Positions 1-11,574 are shown, counted from the first letter of the stretch. The stretch: DNA of 64,000 nucleotides from Deinandra increscens subsp. villosa (GCA_039602395.1 JBCNJP010000010.1:30631414-30695413); one strand, 5' to 3'. Notes: generated by a model not told the origin, from the sequence alone. Numbers and translations are program-made.

Positions 1-335
1 GTTGTGTCTCGTGTATTGTATCTAGACAAGAGCTTCTGTGTGAGTTAGTTAGTCATCTGGCCGGATCACATGATCCGCCGGACCAGTTGATACGGCGGAT
101 CAGATGGTCTGCTGGTGATCCGCTGGCTTATGACTAAGTGACTATAAATAGTTCGTGTTAGAGAGAGTTCAGTTAGTTCTGTCATTTACATATCTCTTAA
201 CTGTGTGTAACTGAAGGTGTTTCTCTCTCTAGCTTGTAACCTCTGAGTGAATCAATAAAGCAAAGCTTTATTTACATTCTTGTTGTTATCCAATTACCGA
301 ATCATGTTGTAGTAAGATCGTATCGTGGTTTTTCA
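1..335 (+). repeat. 5' LTR of element A (missing its first 25 bases)
   Basis: Direct repeat of 6037-6371. It ends in ..TTTTTCA just before the primer site. U3 contains a cluster of GATCCG/CGGATC words at 62-125, then a TATA box (TATAAATA, 143-150) about 20 bases downstream. The two visible differences from the 3' LTR are at about 170 and 307. Confidence 0.93.
62..126 (+). promoter_or_regulatory. U3 word cluster (GATCCG/CGGATC) and TATA box of element A
   Basis: Within 64 bases there are two GATCCG and two CGGATC hexamers (the same word on both strands), plus near-matches. The TATA box at 143-150 follows directly. The identical cluster is in the 3' LTR at 6098-6162. The same word reappears eleven times in the leader. 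The position suggests binding sites in the element promoter. That role is inference. Confidence 0.7.
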
Positions 336-337
336 AG

Positions 338-350
338 TGGTATCAGAGCA
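338..350 (+). other. Primer binding site of element A (initiator tRNA-Met type)
   Basis: TGGTATCAGAGCA lies two bases after the LTR end. It is the standard plant Copia minus-strand primer site, complementary to the 3' end of initiator tRNA-Met. Confidence 0.93.
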
Positions 351-574
351 TTCCAGGTTGCTCTACTGCTGTGATTTGGTAAGTTTTCGAAATTCTAGAG
401 AGAGAAAGTTTGGGTTTTCTACGTTTTTCATCAATTTTTCATAATTCTGAGTGATTCTGAGGATAAAAATGATTTCTGGATGTTCCTGGAGTGTTTTCGC
501 ATCATACTGATCCAGTATCTAGCTTCAATTGTCGAAATCTGTGAAAATCAGTCGAGTTTTGTGTTTTCTGCAAC

Positions 575-870
575 TGGTCCGCCGGTCGAGCAATTGATCC
601 GCCGTTTGATCCGCCCCAGCAATCTTCATCAGCTGATCCGCGACAGTTACAGCGTATCAGTCTAATCCGCTGACCAATCTGATCCGCCATACCAGTTGTG
701 ATCCGCCGTACCAAAAACTGATCCGCCGTATCAAAATTTGATCCGCCGGACGAAATTTGATCCGGATCTGGTCCGCTAGTACAAATCTGATCCGTCTGGT
801 TAATTTGATCCAGAACTGGTCCGCTGGTAATACTTTGATCCGTCGATTTGTTTTGATCCGCTGGCAGAAA
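575..870 (+). repeat. Leader word array (GATCCG) of element A
   Basis: I count eleven exact GATCCG hexamers between about 596 and 860, most extended to TGATCCGCC, at irregular spacing of about 15-40 bases, with degenerate copies between them. The array lies in the untranslated leader between the primer site and the gag start. Spacing is too irregular for a simple microsatellite. The short reading frames here are not protein-like. Confidence 0.8.
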
Positions 871-1070
871 ACATACCTTCACTAAAACTGACGTAACTTG
901 CAAACCGTTTGGAGTTACGGAACCCAATACCAGTCAAAACGTTCGTCAATTCGAGATCTAGGACGTGTACTGCCTACGGCCAGTACCGTCAAGTTTTGAA
1001 CCCCAAAATCCGCTTGGAAGACGCCCGTTTTTCAGTTTTAAGTTTTCGCATTCGGTATTGAAATTTCAAA

Positions 1071-4000
1071 ATGAGCGATTTTCACGCTTTTTCAGCTGTT
1101 CAATCATCAATGCAAGCCATATTGAACTATGATAACGAGATAGGAACAACTCAGAAAGTTCCTAAGTTACTTCGATTGGAGGATTATGAGAATTGGAAGC
1201 AACGATTTGAATCATTTGTTAATGCTCTTGACATTGATTTGTGGATTTCTATTGAACAAGATTATACATATCCTAAGAAAAATGGAGAACCAATTCCAAG
1301 AAGTGATCTTGATGAAGATCAAAGGAAAGTTTATGCCAGAGAAAAGAAAACTTATGCAAATCTCACAATGGCATTACCAAGAGAACTCTTGCATCAATTC
1401 AAAAATTGTACAACATCAAAAACATTATGGGATGCACTGAAGGATAGATGTGCAGGAAACGAGCAATATAAGAAGAGTCGAAAGAAAGTGTTGTTAAAGG
1501 AGTTTGATAACTTTCAGCATTGTGAAAAAGAGAGTATTGCAGATTTGATTTCTAGATTTTTCTCATCTGATTAATGAACTCGATATTGTAGGAGTCCAGA
1601 AAGAAAAAGATGACTTGAAGGAAAAATTTCTGGAAGCTTTACCAGAAACATGGGAGAATTTTGTTATGATGCTTGCTAATGATCCAAACTATTCAAGTTG
1701 GACTTTTAATCAATTATTAAGCAAGTTACAAGCTCGAGAAATGGAATTACTTGTCAAGAAATCTGCAATTCCATCAGTTCAGAATCCTGCAGTTTATTTT
1801 GGAGAGAATTCTGCTACTGCTCATGCTAAAGCTAAATCAAATTCTATTTCAAGCAGTAATCCACCAGTAACAGCATTTCTTGCTGGAAAATCAGATAATG
1901 GTGGGTATTCTTCAGGATGCAGTTTTACTATTCCTGATAAATCATCAAGCAAGTCAACTTCTAATCAAGCAACCGAAGATCTAGCTGCTTTGCTATCTGC
2001 TTTTATATCTTCTTCGTCTGGAGCTATATTTCATCAAATTAGTCAGTCTTGTTTGTATGGCGAGGATTTAAATAATCTGGATGACGATCAATTGAATAAA
2101 CTCGATTTGGAATGGCAATTTGCTATGGTCGCGGAAAAAGGAAAGAGATTTATGCAGAAACATGGTAAGACATCTATTTTTCAAGGACAAACACTTGGCT
2201 TGGATAGAAAAATGATTAAATGTTTTAAATGTGCCAAACATGGACATTTTGCTCGCAATTTTCCTACCAAGTCATCTGACAAGGATATTTCCAATAAGAA
2301 TGGTCAAGATAAAGATGTTAAAGCTATGATATCTCAAACTGATGAAGGTTATGATTGGGCTAAAGATTTTCCAGATGAATCTGCATTCGTGGTTCATTCT
2401 CAAGACAGTTATGCATTGATGGCAAATATTGAGGTTGAATCGAGTGGGTATACATCTGAGACCAGTAAATCTGACTTAAGTCATTCTGATTCCGAAATGA
2501 GTGGTTACGAATCCGTGTGTGAATTTTGTTCACAAAAGGATAGTCGAATTAAAGGTTTGATAAAGGAAATAGAGTGTCAATCTGTTGAAATCAAACGAAA
2601 GGATGAAGAATTGGAGATTTTCATCAAGAAATGTCAGGAATTTAATGAAGTTTGCAAAACAAATGCAGAGTTACTCAAAGAAAAGAGTGTGTTGGTAATG
2701 GAATTAGCTGCTGTTCAAAAACAATTGTCAGAAAGTTGTATTCAGAATGATCAACAAACGTTACAACTTCAACATGAGAATGAGGAGTTCATGTCAAAAA
2801 TTGTCAGGCTTACTTCAGTCAATGAAAAGCTGGTCAAGGAGGTTGACGAGTATAAGTTTCAAGTTAAAGATGTTAGTGAAGATTTTGAACAGTTATTTCA
2901 AAAATCAATCAAAAAGGTTGAAGTACTTCAAACATCAAATGATGAACTTCAGAAGGCATTGGATGAAGTTACTGCTGATAGAACTCGATATCAGATTGTT
3001 CAGTCTGAATTGCAGGATACAATCACTTCTTTGAAGAAAGACAAAAATTTATTAACAAGGAATATTGAGATATATAAGGAAAGAGTGGATAAAATTACCA
3101 AAGAAGTGCTTGCTGCTCATGATGGGATGAGACGAGAAAAATCACTAGTCAACACTACATCTGAGAAATTGATTCAATCAGAAAAAGTTCTTGCTGAAGC
3201 TCAGAAGATTATAGCTGATTTGAAAGTTGAGATTCTCGATCTCAATCGTCAATTGCATAACTTGAAGAATTCTCATTCTTTTACAAGTTATTTGTGTCAA
3301 GACGACAACTTCAAGAAGGTATTTGGAGGTGATGATTTTAATCAAATTCCTCATCCAGTGATTCAAACAGAGTCTGTTGTTGATTTGAACACTCCAGTGG
3401 TAAACAAAGATTATTCTGAATTTGTATCTGCTAAGTGTGAGAAGAGGGAATCACAGTGTTCAATCAAGCATGTTGAGACAGATGAGAAGATAGGGTCTGA
3501 AGAAAAGTTGGCTGCTGAGCTTGTTCAAGCTAATAATTTGAAGGGTATTAAAGCTAAATTTGCTGAGGTTGCTCAAGCTGGTTCTTCTATGTCTCAAGTA
3601 GATTTATCAAAGTTACCTGGTTATAAACGATCTGGTTTGGGTAATCATAATCACAAAGTTGTTCAGAAAGTTGAGAAGAACAAGCCAAAGAAGACTCCTA
3701 AGGAGAAGAAAGATACTAGTCTTGAACAGATATATCATCTGGCGCAGGTATTTGTATCCACCATGGAAAAAGGCTTCGGAGGTAAGATAAAGAAGAAAGA
3801 TTCCTCTACAAGTTCTCCGAAAGAATCTTCTGCTTCGGGTTCCAATTCCACACCTAGAAGTCCTACATCACAATGGGTACATTCTAACCGATTTCAGGTT
3901 TTTGATGATATTTCTGATGAGTCTGAGTTGTCTAATAAATGTGATCCAGTTCAGGACAAGTCCCAATTTCAACAGTCATATCGTTTGTGCTATCAATGTC

Positions 4001-4302
4001 GCCGAAAGGGACACATAGCACAGAATTGTCCTGTTACTGTTAAAAGGAAATTTTCTGGAAAAACTGCCACGATAATTGATGAATCCGGCATAATTTTTAA
4101 TGACTCACCAACATCACATTTTAAATCAAAACATTTCAAAAGTGAGTCTAGTGTTGGTGATTCATCACAAGATGATGTTTCTGTGAAAACTGCACCTGCA
4201 AAGATGCAGTGGCGACCTAAAGTGGTCAGCAAAGCTGCAACTGACTTTGTGGAAGACACTGGTCGACCAGAAGCTGTGTGCTTCGGGTCATTTGAGTACT
4301 AA
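1071..4302 (+). pseudogene. gag: Copia gag polyprotein of element A, one-base frameshift
   Basis: Encodes a long capsid/nucleocapsid-like protein for particle assembly. The first frame (1071-1574, 167 residues) starts at ATG and shows the Copia gag_2/UBN2-like pattern (LEDYENWKQRFESF, LWDALKDRC). The second frame (1615-4302, 895 residues) continues the domain, so a single extra T in the T-run at 1557-1561 splits it. This is judged by comparison with the homologous gag at 44424-44846. The second frame has a first zinc knuckle with C203, C206 and H211 but Phe where the last Cys should be. A long Lys/Glu-rich coiled-coil region follows at about residues 300-560, then an intact knuckle (C792, C795, H800, C805) and a basic tail. 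Its length far exceeds a usual Copia gag. No pol follows. Confidence 0.85.
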
Positions 4303-6000
4303 TTTTTCAACTAGTGTGCAGGTATTCCTAGAAGACCTGTTGGTGATTGCGACATTGCTAATGGAGGAGTATTCTGCGTTCTTAACTTAAATTGAATGCT
4401 TTATCTTACACAATTGCAAGTTTTTCTGAAAGTTTAAACTGCAAAGGTATCAGTATCGATTGGTCAATTTTCTTTCTTTTACATTTTGTATGTAGGTCAG
4501 GGGGAGAAAATTGAAAAGCCAAAAATAGCGTCTATTTGTTTTTGTTTGTGTTAAAATGAAAATCCAAAAAAAAAAATAGAGTTTTCATTTTAAGGGGGAG
4601 AAAATGAAAAATACAAAAACATCGAAAAATGGAAAAATACAAAAACATTAAAAATGAGAAATTGTATCCGACATGATTGGGAAATGATGGTACAATGGCT
4701 TACGTGTCTGACTCATGGATAAAATAGATGAAAAAGCCATAAGATCATTGTTTGATGTACTTGGTAGGCTCGGCATTAAATCAGAAAGTATTCAGATGTG
4801 ATAAACACTAAATAATAATGCTTGACCGAGTGGACAACATCTTGATGCATATCTCATGATATCAAAGAAAAGATATGTGAAAAAGAAAATGAGAAGTCAC
4901 TGTGTATACATGTGTTCATTTTGCAAAGATTTAAACTTGTTTGATTTTCTTTATTTTGTCAAACGATCGGACTTTCTCTGCGTGTCGAAAGACCGACCTG
5001 ATCGTTGTTCGTTTGACGTTCTGCTTTATTTTCTTTGGTGTTTCGTATAACTCATCGGACTTTCTCTGCGTGTACGGGAGTACCGACCTGATTGTTGTTG
5101 AGTTATACAATTTCAACTTGTTTTATTTTCTTATTTTGTTAAATCCGAGGCCTTATCTGCGTATCGAAAGATCGACCTTAAGGTAGACGATTTAACGTTC
5201 TTATTTCTTTTTGCATGGAACACAGTTGGCTGAATCATGTATACAATCATTATGTGATTAAATCACAAATGAAATCACAAAGTGTGATATAAAAGGCAAA
5301 AACATATCTGAGTATGGTTGATAGTGTGAGGTACACTGGTCAATGCAAATCTAATCAATACAATAACATATCCTGATGGTATGAGTATGATTGTGCCTGA
5401 GTTTAGAATGGACAAATTATACCAGTAATCGACATGACTTATGTGCTGAAGTAATTGAAATTGAAGTGTAGTTCAGCATGTTATGATCAATATGATCCCA
5501 AGTTGTGATCTTTCTCGCAAAAGTCAAAAATAGTGTGTGATTCAGTATTTCATTTCTGTATTGCATTTATGTTTCATATCTGAAAAATTCAAAAAGATTT
5601 TCGGTGTGTTTTGATATAAAGTTTCCAAAAGCCAAAAAGATTTTGTTTCTTATTTGTTTTCGACCGATCGATACTTGATACAAGATTCATAATTTCAAAA
5701 CTATATCTTGGATTCTCAAAGAGAAGTTTTGCACCAAGATTAAATTAATTTTCAAAAGAAAAGGAAAGCCGCGTTTCTGTCTTCTGAAATTGCAGGTTAT
5801 CTGAGTGAGTAGACTCATGCATGGTGAAAGGGGGAGTATGTTTTATCTTTCACAAGTGGATCTTGAAGTTCAAAGATGATTCAAGAGTGATCCAGCCATG
5901 CAAGCTCTAATTCTGACAAGATTTCAAGTTGAAGATCAAATGCAGTCATGCTGAAGATTGAAGACTGAAGTTTAGTTAGAATATAGATACACTACACGTT
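4303..6000 (+). other. Non-coding 3' tail of element A
   Basis: No reading frame resembling protease, integrase or reverse transcriptase. Holds A-rich stretches with GGGGGAG tracts (about 4500 and 4594), the three stem-loop modules at 4958-5196, and a region also found in inverted orientation in element B (40500-42290). The conservation between two elements argues for a function in cis. Confidence 0.75.
4958..5196 (+). other. Three tandem stem-loop modules with co-varying stems
   Basis: Module 1 (4958-5017) has outer stem GTCAAACGA/TCGTTTGAC. Module 2 (5046-5107) has TATAACTCA/TGAGTTATA. Module 3 (5138-5196) has GTTAAATC/GATTTAAC. Modules 1 and 2 share the interior TCGGACTTTCTCTGCGTGT, and module 3 a diverged form. 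Each has an inner hairpin with a GNRA-like loop: GTC-GAAA-GAC (4984-4993), GTAC-GGGA-GTAC (5072-5083) and ATC-GAAA-GAT (5163-5172). T-rich spacers of about 30 bases separate them. A related set is in element B at 41198-41438. It is probably a structured RNA in the 3' untranslated part. Its function is unknown. Confidence 0.75.
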
Positions 6001-6010
6001 AAGGGGGAGT
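6000..6010 (+). other. Polypurine tract of element A
   Basis: AAGGGGGAG directly before the 3' LTR start, the expected plus-strand primer site. Confidence 0.85.
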
Positions 6011-6011
6011 T

Positions 6012-6371
6012 TGTTAGAGCATATTCCTATGCTAACGTTGTGTCTCGTGTATTGTATCTAGACAAGAGCTTCTGTGTGAGTTAGTTAGTCATCTGGCCGG
6101 ATCACATGATCCGCCGGACCAGTTGATACGGCGGATCAGATGGTCTGCTGGTGATCCGCTGGCTTATGACTAAGTGACTATAAATAGTTCGTGTTAGAGA
6201 GAGTTTAGTTAGTTCTGTCATTTACATATCTCTTAACTGTGTGTAACTGAAGGTGTTTCTCTCTCTAGCTTGTAACCTCTGAGTGAATCAATAAAGCAAA
6301 GCTTTATTTACATTCTTGTTGTTATCCAATTACCGAATCATGCTGTAGTAAGATCGTATCGTGGTTTTTCA
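6012..6371 (+). repeat. 3' LTR of element A
   Basis: 360 bases, TGTTAGAGC...TTTTTCA. Ends directly against C gag sequence at 6372. Confidence 0.93.
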
Positions 6372-7330
6372 GATACCAACGCAGACATCAACGTATTATA
6401 ATCATCAACAGTTTGAACAGACAATGCACTTTGAATCGAAGAACTTGGAATTGAAACAGGACAACCAGCAGAAGAATAACTAGGAGTTTCAGATTTACCT
6501 TCCAGAAATGTTGTAGGAGGTGCTAAACTAAGAATATTAGACTTCCCAGCATTCAAAGTTGAATCATTGTTGCCATAATACACCGCAGGATTCTGAATTT
6601 GCTCAGGAAGTGACTTGTTTACTTTTAACTCCATATCCCTAGCTTGGATTCTTTGAATCAGATCATTAAAAGACAACTTTGGATAATCCTTATCATTAGT
6701 AATCATCATCACATAATTTTCCCACCTCTCTAGTAGAGCTTCCATGATCTTTTCTTTCTTATCAGCTTCATCTTTTATGAGATTCACCAACTTCATTTCA
6801 CTCATTAAATGTGCAAATCTTGCAATCAGATTTTGGAATCGATTCATTTTGATAATGCTTGAAACTATCAAATTCCTTTTTCAACACCTTTTGTTGACTT
6901 TTCTTGTATTGGTCATTGCCTTCACATCTCTTTTCTAGAGCATCCCACAAACTCTTTGCGGTATAGTTGCTTGAAAATTGATGTAGTAAATCAGTAGGCA
7001 ATGCCATTGTTAAAGTGCCATAAGCCTTTTTCTCAGCTTGATATGCTTTCTTTTGGTCACCGGAAAGCTTCCTTTGAAGAATTGGTTCCCCATCCTCACC
7101 TAAAGGTTCCCCATCCTCACCTTTAGGATATATATATGGTTCAGAATATCATAACCACATATCGAATATCATTTGCGGAAACAAACGCTACAAATCGTGT
7201 CACCCAACTATGATAATCTTCCAATTTGAGCAATTTAGGAACTTTCTGACTTGTTCCGATTTCATTATCATAGTTAATCATTGTTTGCATCGTTGCTTAA
7301 ACCGAATATTGAATAGCCGCGAATGCTTGA
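6372..7330 (-). pseudogene. gag: Gag remnant of element C (Copia, TR-GAG type)
   Basis: Read on the minus strand, three pieces belong together: about 7330-7010 (YDNEIG, QKVPKLLKLEDYHSW), 7007-6798 (MALPTDLLHQF, LWDALEKRCEGNDQYKKS) and 6871-6372 (ARFAHLMSEM, RWENYVMMITND, IQARDMEL). The order and motifs match the gag of element A. Frameshifts and stops separate the pieces. Element A truncates it at 6372: the frame that continues into the A LTR ends a few codons later. A 19-base direct duplication (GGTTCCCCATCCTCACCT) lies at about 7083-7122. Confidence 0.8.
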
Positions 7331-7369
7331 AAATCGGACATTTTAGAAAAGCTGGTTATTGTTCACTCC

Positions 7370-7395
7370 AAACCTCGTCCGAACTTCCTCTGAAC
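7370..7395 (-). repeat. Short end of the leader word array of element C
   Basis: Contains one CCGAAC word (about 7379). It is cut off from the rest of the array (10796-11000) by the solo LTR. Confidence 0.5.
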
Positions 7396-10300
7396 TGTCA
7401 CACCCCCCTCCGCCGCCCCCTGCCAGGTGCGGGGGAGGGTGTGGGACCGGCTGTCCGTATCATTCCACTAGGCACCAACAACAGAATAAAACATACAACA
7501 AATACGGACATCCAGTCCTCACAGTGAAACCTTAGATCGACTCTGACTGAGGATGCGCTAAGCACCTCATAGCCGACCTAATGGAATCGATAGCCCCGGA
7601 TAGACCCATGACTGAACAAACAAATGATACATATATCAAGGAATTGTAGTCATAACATGCACTGAACAACAGACGTATAACTGTCAATTTGTACAAAGCT
7701 CTAACAGATGGCCACAACTAGTACCCCAACGTTTCTGTACAAGTACATCATCACCTGCACACACTTACCTGCAACATAAGTCAACACAGAGTCAACAACA
7801 AACGTTGTTGGTGAGTCTTAACTACCATCATCACATTAACAGTTCTCAAATACATACAGGTTATGAACATATCATGCCGCACCCACGGTCAACACTCAGA
7901 TACTCTACGGGCACGTTGCGCCTAGCCGTACACCCTCTGCGAGTAGATTTTCTTAAGTTCAACATATAAGTACATATTCCCCCTAATAAATTAATAATAG
8001 AGGATCTGGGTGAATATGGATCGTTCAACTATATCGGCCGTTATAATCCCTTATATGTCTAGTGGTCTCAACCTTAATGACCTGAAAGTCTCTAATGACC
8101 CACACAGGGCATTCTGACTAACAGTGTTCGACAAGATAATCATAACAGATATAACAGATACATCAAGCAAACATGTGATCTCAAACAGTTAACCAATGAA
8201 GGAAGTCAGAGGACTCACAGATCTTCGGAATACACAGTCATACGGATAGGATTGCGTACAATCCACAGATGTCAAAGATGCAATTGCCTAGACAAGGCTT
8301 AACGTCATGTTAAGCTTGAAGAATCCAATAACCTAAACAAGTATAGGTAAACTTAAGTTTAACACAGTAATAATACTGGTTAGGCTCGGTTGTGCTCCAT
8401 GCCTTAAACGATACGATACGCCCGCAGGTTGAGGTCCCAATACAACTGGATGTCCCAGTACAGTCGTATGGCCTAAACCCGGTTACGATCATAATTTATC
8501 TGTCAATCTCTAAATAAACAGTTCCAGCCGAACACGGTCGTAAGCCTTTAGTGACGATACGGTCGTGTGGCCTGTTCTAACAGATAAATGAATATAAATA
8601 ACTCACTCGAGACTCGAACGGTTATTGTCCAACGAATCCTTAGAATGTTACATAAAATCATACTATATAATTACATAAATATACATATTCTTTTACAACT
8701 ATACAACGATACTTTTGTTTACAATAACCCTTCCTCACATGTCAAGTATACGATATAAATAATATGATACAGTGCAAGGAACGCGGTATACCTCCGGTCG
8801 GTACGCAGACTCGAACCCGGTTAACCGAAATTGCAAACATATCCGAATTTGACGAGCAAGTAGTCCATTCCATGTAAAATTTCGCCACGAGGAATAATAT
8901 GATATTAGATTTCAGATTTGATCTTGTTTAACCCCTCAAATTCGTTGACCAGAATGTGTCGGGTTTGACCTGGTTGACATTCTTTGACTTTCTTAACCCG
9001 AAACCAAAATTAATGAATAAGTAGTCTATCCCGTAAGATTTTTCGCCACGAACAATACTGTAAGCACGGTTTTCGGATTTGGCCGCGTTTGACTCGAGAT
9101 ATATGTTGACCAGCTTGTTTACCGAGTCGACTCGGTTGACTCGGTACCGAGTTAACTCAAATCAATCCCAAATCACTTCTAACTCATCCAAACACCATCC
9201 AAAAGCATTTCTATAGACAAAATAACCAACCACCACCACGACTACAATCTGACCGGCGGCTGGAGGCCATGGCCGCCGCCGGTCGAGCTGCCACCATCGC
9301 GAAACCACCACAACCATCATCACAGTCAAGAATCTGCACATGCATGTATAGATCGGGAGTTCTAGGATGATTAAAAACTGGAAATGAAGAGATTACAGGT
9401 GTTAAGAACCTTTACCGTCGCCGGAGAGGGCAGAGAGAGGGGCGGCGCCGCCGCCTCTGGGCTGCCGAAACCCTAGCCGCTGCCTGCGGCTGCCGCTGCT
9501 GCTGGGGGTGTTTGGGACCAGAAAACAACTCGGGAACCGACGGGGATGGAACCAGAGAAGAAGAGAGAGTAGCGAGAGGGCTCTAGGTCACCGCCGGTCG
9601 TGGTCGGAGACCGGCCGGTCGTTGCTGCTGCTGCTGGATTCCGTCGAACAGGGGAGAGAGAGATGGTAGCGAGAGAGTGGGTAGAGGCTGGAGGATCGCC
9701 ACCTGGGTTCGCCGGACCACCGCCGTGGCCGGCCGGTAGCCGCCGGAGTCGCCGGACGAGAGGGAGAGGGGAGAGCCGTGAGGCTCTCTTCTTTCTTTCT
9801 TCTTTTCTTTCACACAATGTGTGTGTGGTAGATGTATACAAAAGAAAAGATAAGTACATCACATGTACTTTTAAAAACAACATGTAGTACATTCTCGGTT
9901 AAACAGGTATAATACCGCGATCTCCGAACACGTTAAATACTGAACGTCACGTATATAGTTCATAATAAATCCCGACATGACTGGAGTATTATAAATATCT
10001 CGTAATTATTCTCGGAATGCTCAATGCGTTAATATATATATAATCTGATGATTATTTAATATAACATACAGCATGGAACGCGTATCCGACGCGAATCCCG
10101 TTTATCTCTGTTTCTCGAACTAAACACATTTCCACGACTGTAATACTCCGTGAACACTCAGAGAATATTTATAACTTTACAGGGTTGGTCAAACCGTCTT
10201 AAATAATTACGTAACTCCTTTTAATTCGGTTATTATCGCGTAACAGTCTCGTTTACTGATTTTACCGTTTCTTTTACCGATTCCTACGGTTATCCTTTCT

Positions 10301-10795
10301 AACAGTCAGATCATCAATGATCAAGTATTTGGCATCTCCAGATACCTTAATCTCGTCTCAATGCCTCTTTTTCACAGACGATGACATCCGCGCGTTAAGC
10401 GTTATTTAGCGTTTCTATACGTCCACTTCACTTGCAATCGTCTGAACGGACTTTCTAACATATATTAACATCCTTGTTGATATATTTATCATCATAACTC
10501 ATCGATTTAACATATTTATAATATCGTCCGGTTATCCAGCCCGTTAATCTATTAATTAACGTAATTTGCCAGTTCCACCCGAACTCATCTTTTATCGATC
10601 TGTAACACCTTGGATTTCATAACGAATTGTTAGAATGCTTCTAACAACTTAACCGGACATCGAATATATGGATTGGGCCTTTGATGGGCCTTAATTCTCT
10701 TAATGGGCCTAATGGGCCTAACTAGGCTTATCGAGTCCAGTTCATTAATTTGGAAAAATTTCCCGTAGATTTACCGGAATTAACCAGGTGTTACA
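7396..10795 (-). mobile_element. Gypsy solo LTR S (3.4 kb), inserted in the leader of element C
   Basis: Termini TGTCACACC at 7396 and GGTGTTACA ending at 10795 are inverted. Flanks TGAAC (7391-7395) and CGAAC (10796-10800) look like a 5-base target duplication with one CpG transition. There is no internal coding domain, hence a solo LTR. The minus orientation is inferred from a GC-rich leader-like stretch (about 9790-9420) ending in a splice-donor-like GTAAAGG (complement of 9410-9416), and from the matching end type in LTR F. The short reading frames in the GC-rich stretch are low-complexity. AATGGGCCT-type motifs repeat at 10674-10725. Confidence 0.75.
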
Positions 10796-11000
10796 CGAAC
10801 TTAGTCCGAACTTGGCTACGCCGAACTCTCTCTGAACCTGACCTTCGGAAGAACAAAAACCAAACAACTCCGAACAATCACCGAACTCTTTCGAACGTCG
10901 ACCGATCCCTCACCGAACTCTCACCGAACCACAATAATGACCGAACGTTGTTCGAACCTCGAGTTCGGAGCGGTTATGCCGAACTTGTCCAAACCTCAAA
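10796..11000 (-). repeat. Leader word array (CCGAAC/GTTCGG) of element C
   Basis: Nine CCGAAC or GTTCGG hexamers between 10796 and 11000, irregularly spaced, plus near-matches, in the leader of C between its primer site and gag. With 7370-7395 the total is ten. The same word clusters in the C LTR at 11442-11506. Confidence 0.75.
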
Positions 11001-11230
11001 CGAGACAGATTTCTCTCGACGTTATTTTCTCGATTTTCAACGTTTTTTACTGGAATTTTCAACAGGAATTCAAGCAAACTTGATAGAAACAACTCAGGAA
11101 TGAATTTTTGGTGAAAAGCACACTCGAAACAATCAAACGGACTAAAAAATGATTGACATTTTCGCAAAAACATGAATTTGAACTCAAAACTCCGAGAAAC
11201 ACTGATTTCCGACTAGTAGAGCAAACCAAA

Positions 11231-11243
11231 TGCTCTGATACCA
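11231..11243 (-). other. Primer binding site of element C
   Basis: Complement reads TGGTATCAGAGCA, two bases from the LTR end, as in element A. Confidence 0.9.
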
Positions 11244-11245
11244 CT

Positions 11246-11574
11246 TGAAATTGCTTGAGCGTGTAGATCTTCTACTTAGTCATAATGAAATCAATGTAAA
11301 CGAGTAAGACACAGAGAGTAAATACAAATGACTTGTATTAACCACAGAGATGACACCACTAAGTACACAGAGAAGATATAACTCGGAAGCCTATGAATTC
11401 TATAAAAGATATCCTATTTATACAAGCTGAACTACGACCGGCCGAACCTCAAGTTCAGCCACAAGTTCGGAGCTGTCCGAACTCCAGGTTCGCTGGGAGT
11501 TCGGACCTCAGCAGTCTTGTGCGAATCGTCTTGTATTCGATACTTCACATGACGATCAGAACTATGTATCAACA
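11246..11574 (-). repeat. 5' LTR of element C
   Basis: On the minus strand TGTTGATACATAG...TTTCA, 329 bases, abutting the primer site. The TATA box (complement of TATTTATA, 11415-11422) is preceded in transcription order by two CCGAAC and two GTTCGG words (11442-11506). The other LTR lies outside the window beyond element A. The flank to the right begins CCCTC. Confidence 0.8.
11442..11506 (-). promoter_or_regulatory. U3 word cluster of element C
   Basis: Two CCGAAC and two GTTCGG words in inverted arrangement, starting 20 bases upstream of the TATA box (minus orientation). Same position relative to TATA as the GATCCG cluster in A and the GTACCA cluster in B. Confidence 0.7.

Larger units (their letters stand above)
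1..6371 (+). mobile_element. Element A: gag-only (TR-GAG type) Copia LTR retrotransposon
   Basis: Both LTRs, a Met-type primer site, a long gag and a polypurine tract are present. The roughly 1.7 kb between gag and the 3' LTR has no protease, integrase or reverse transcriptase, so the element must depend on another element's pol. The first 25 bases of the 5' LTR lie outside the window: position 1 aligns with 6037 of the 3' LTR. I see two substitutions between the LTRs over 335 shared bases, which implies a recent insertion. The element interrupts the gag of element C: coding sequence of C resumes directly at 6372. The left target-site copy is out of view. Confidence 0.9.

Noticed and set aside
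480..927. Short open frames on both strands across the leader of element A
   Set aside because: They are translations of the GATCCG array, with no protein-like composition or start context.
9473..9892. Pro/Arg-rich frames in the GC-rich part of solo LTR S
   Set aside because: Open in several frames because of base composition; no domain, and they lie inside an LTR.
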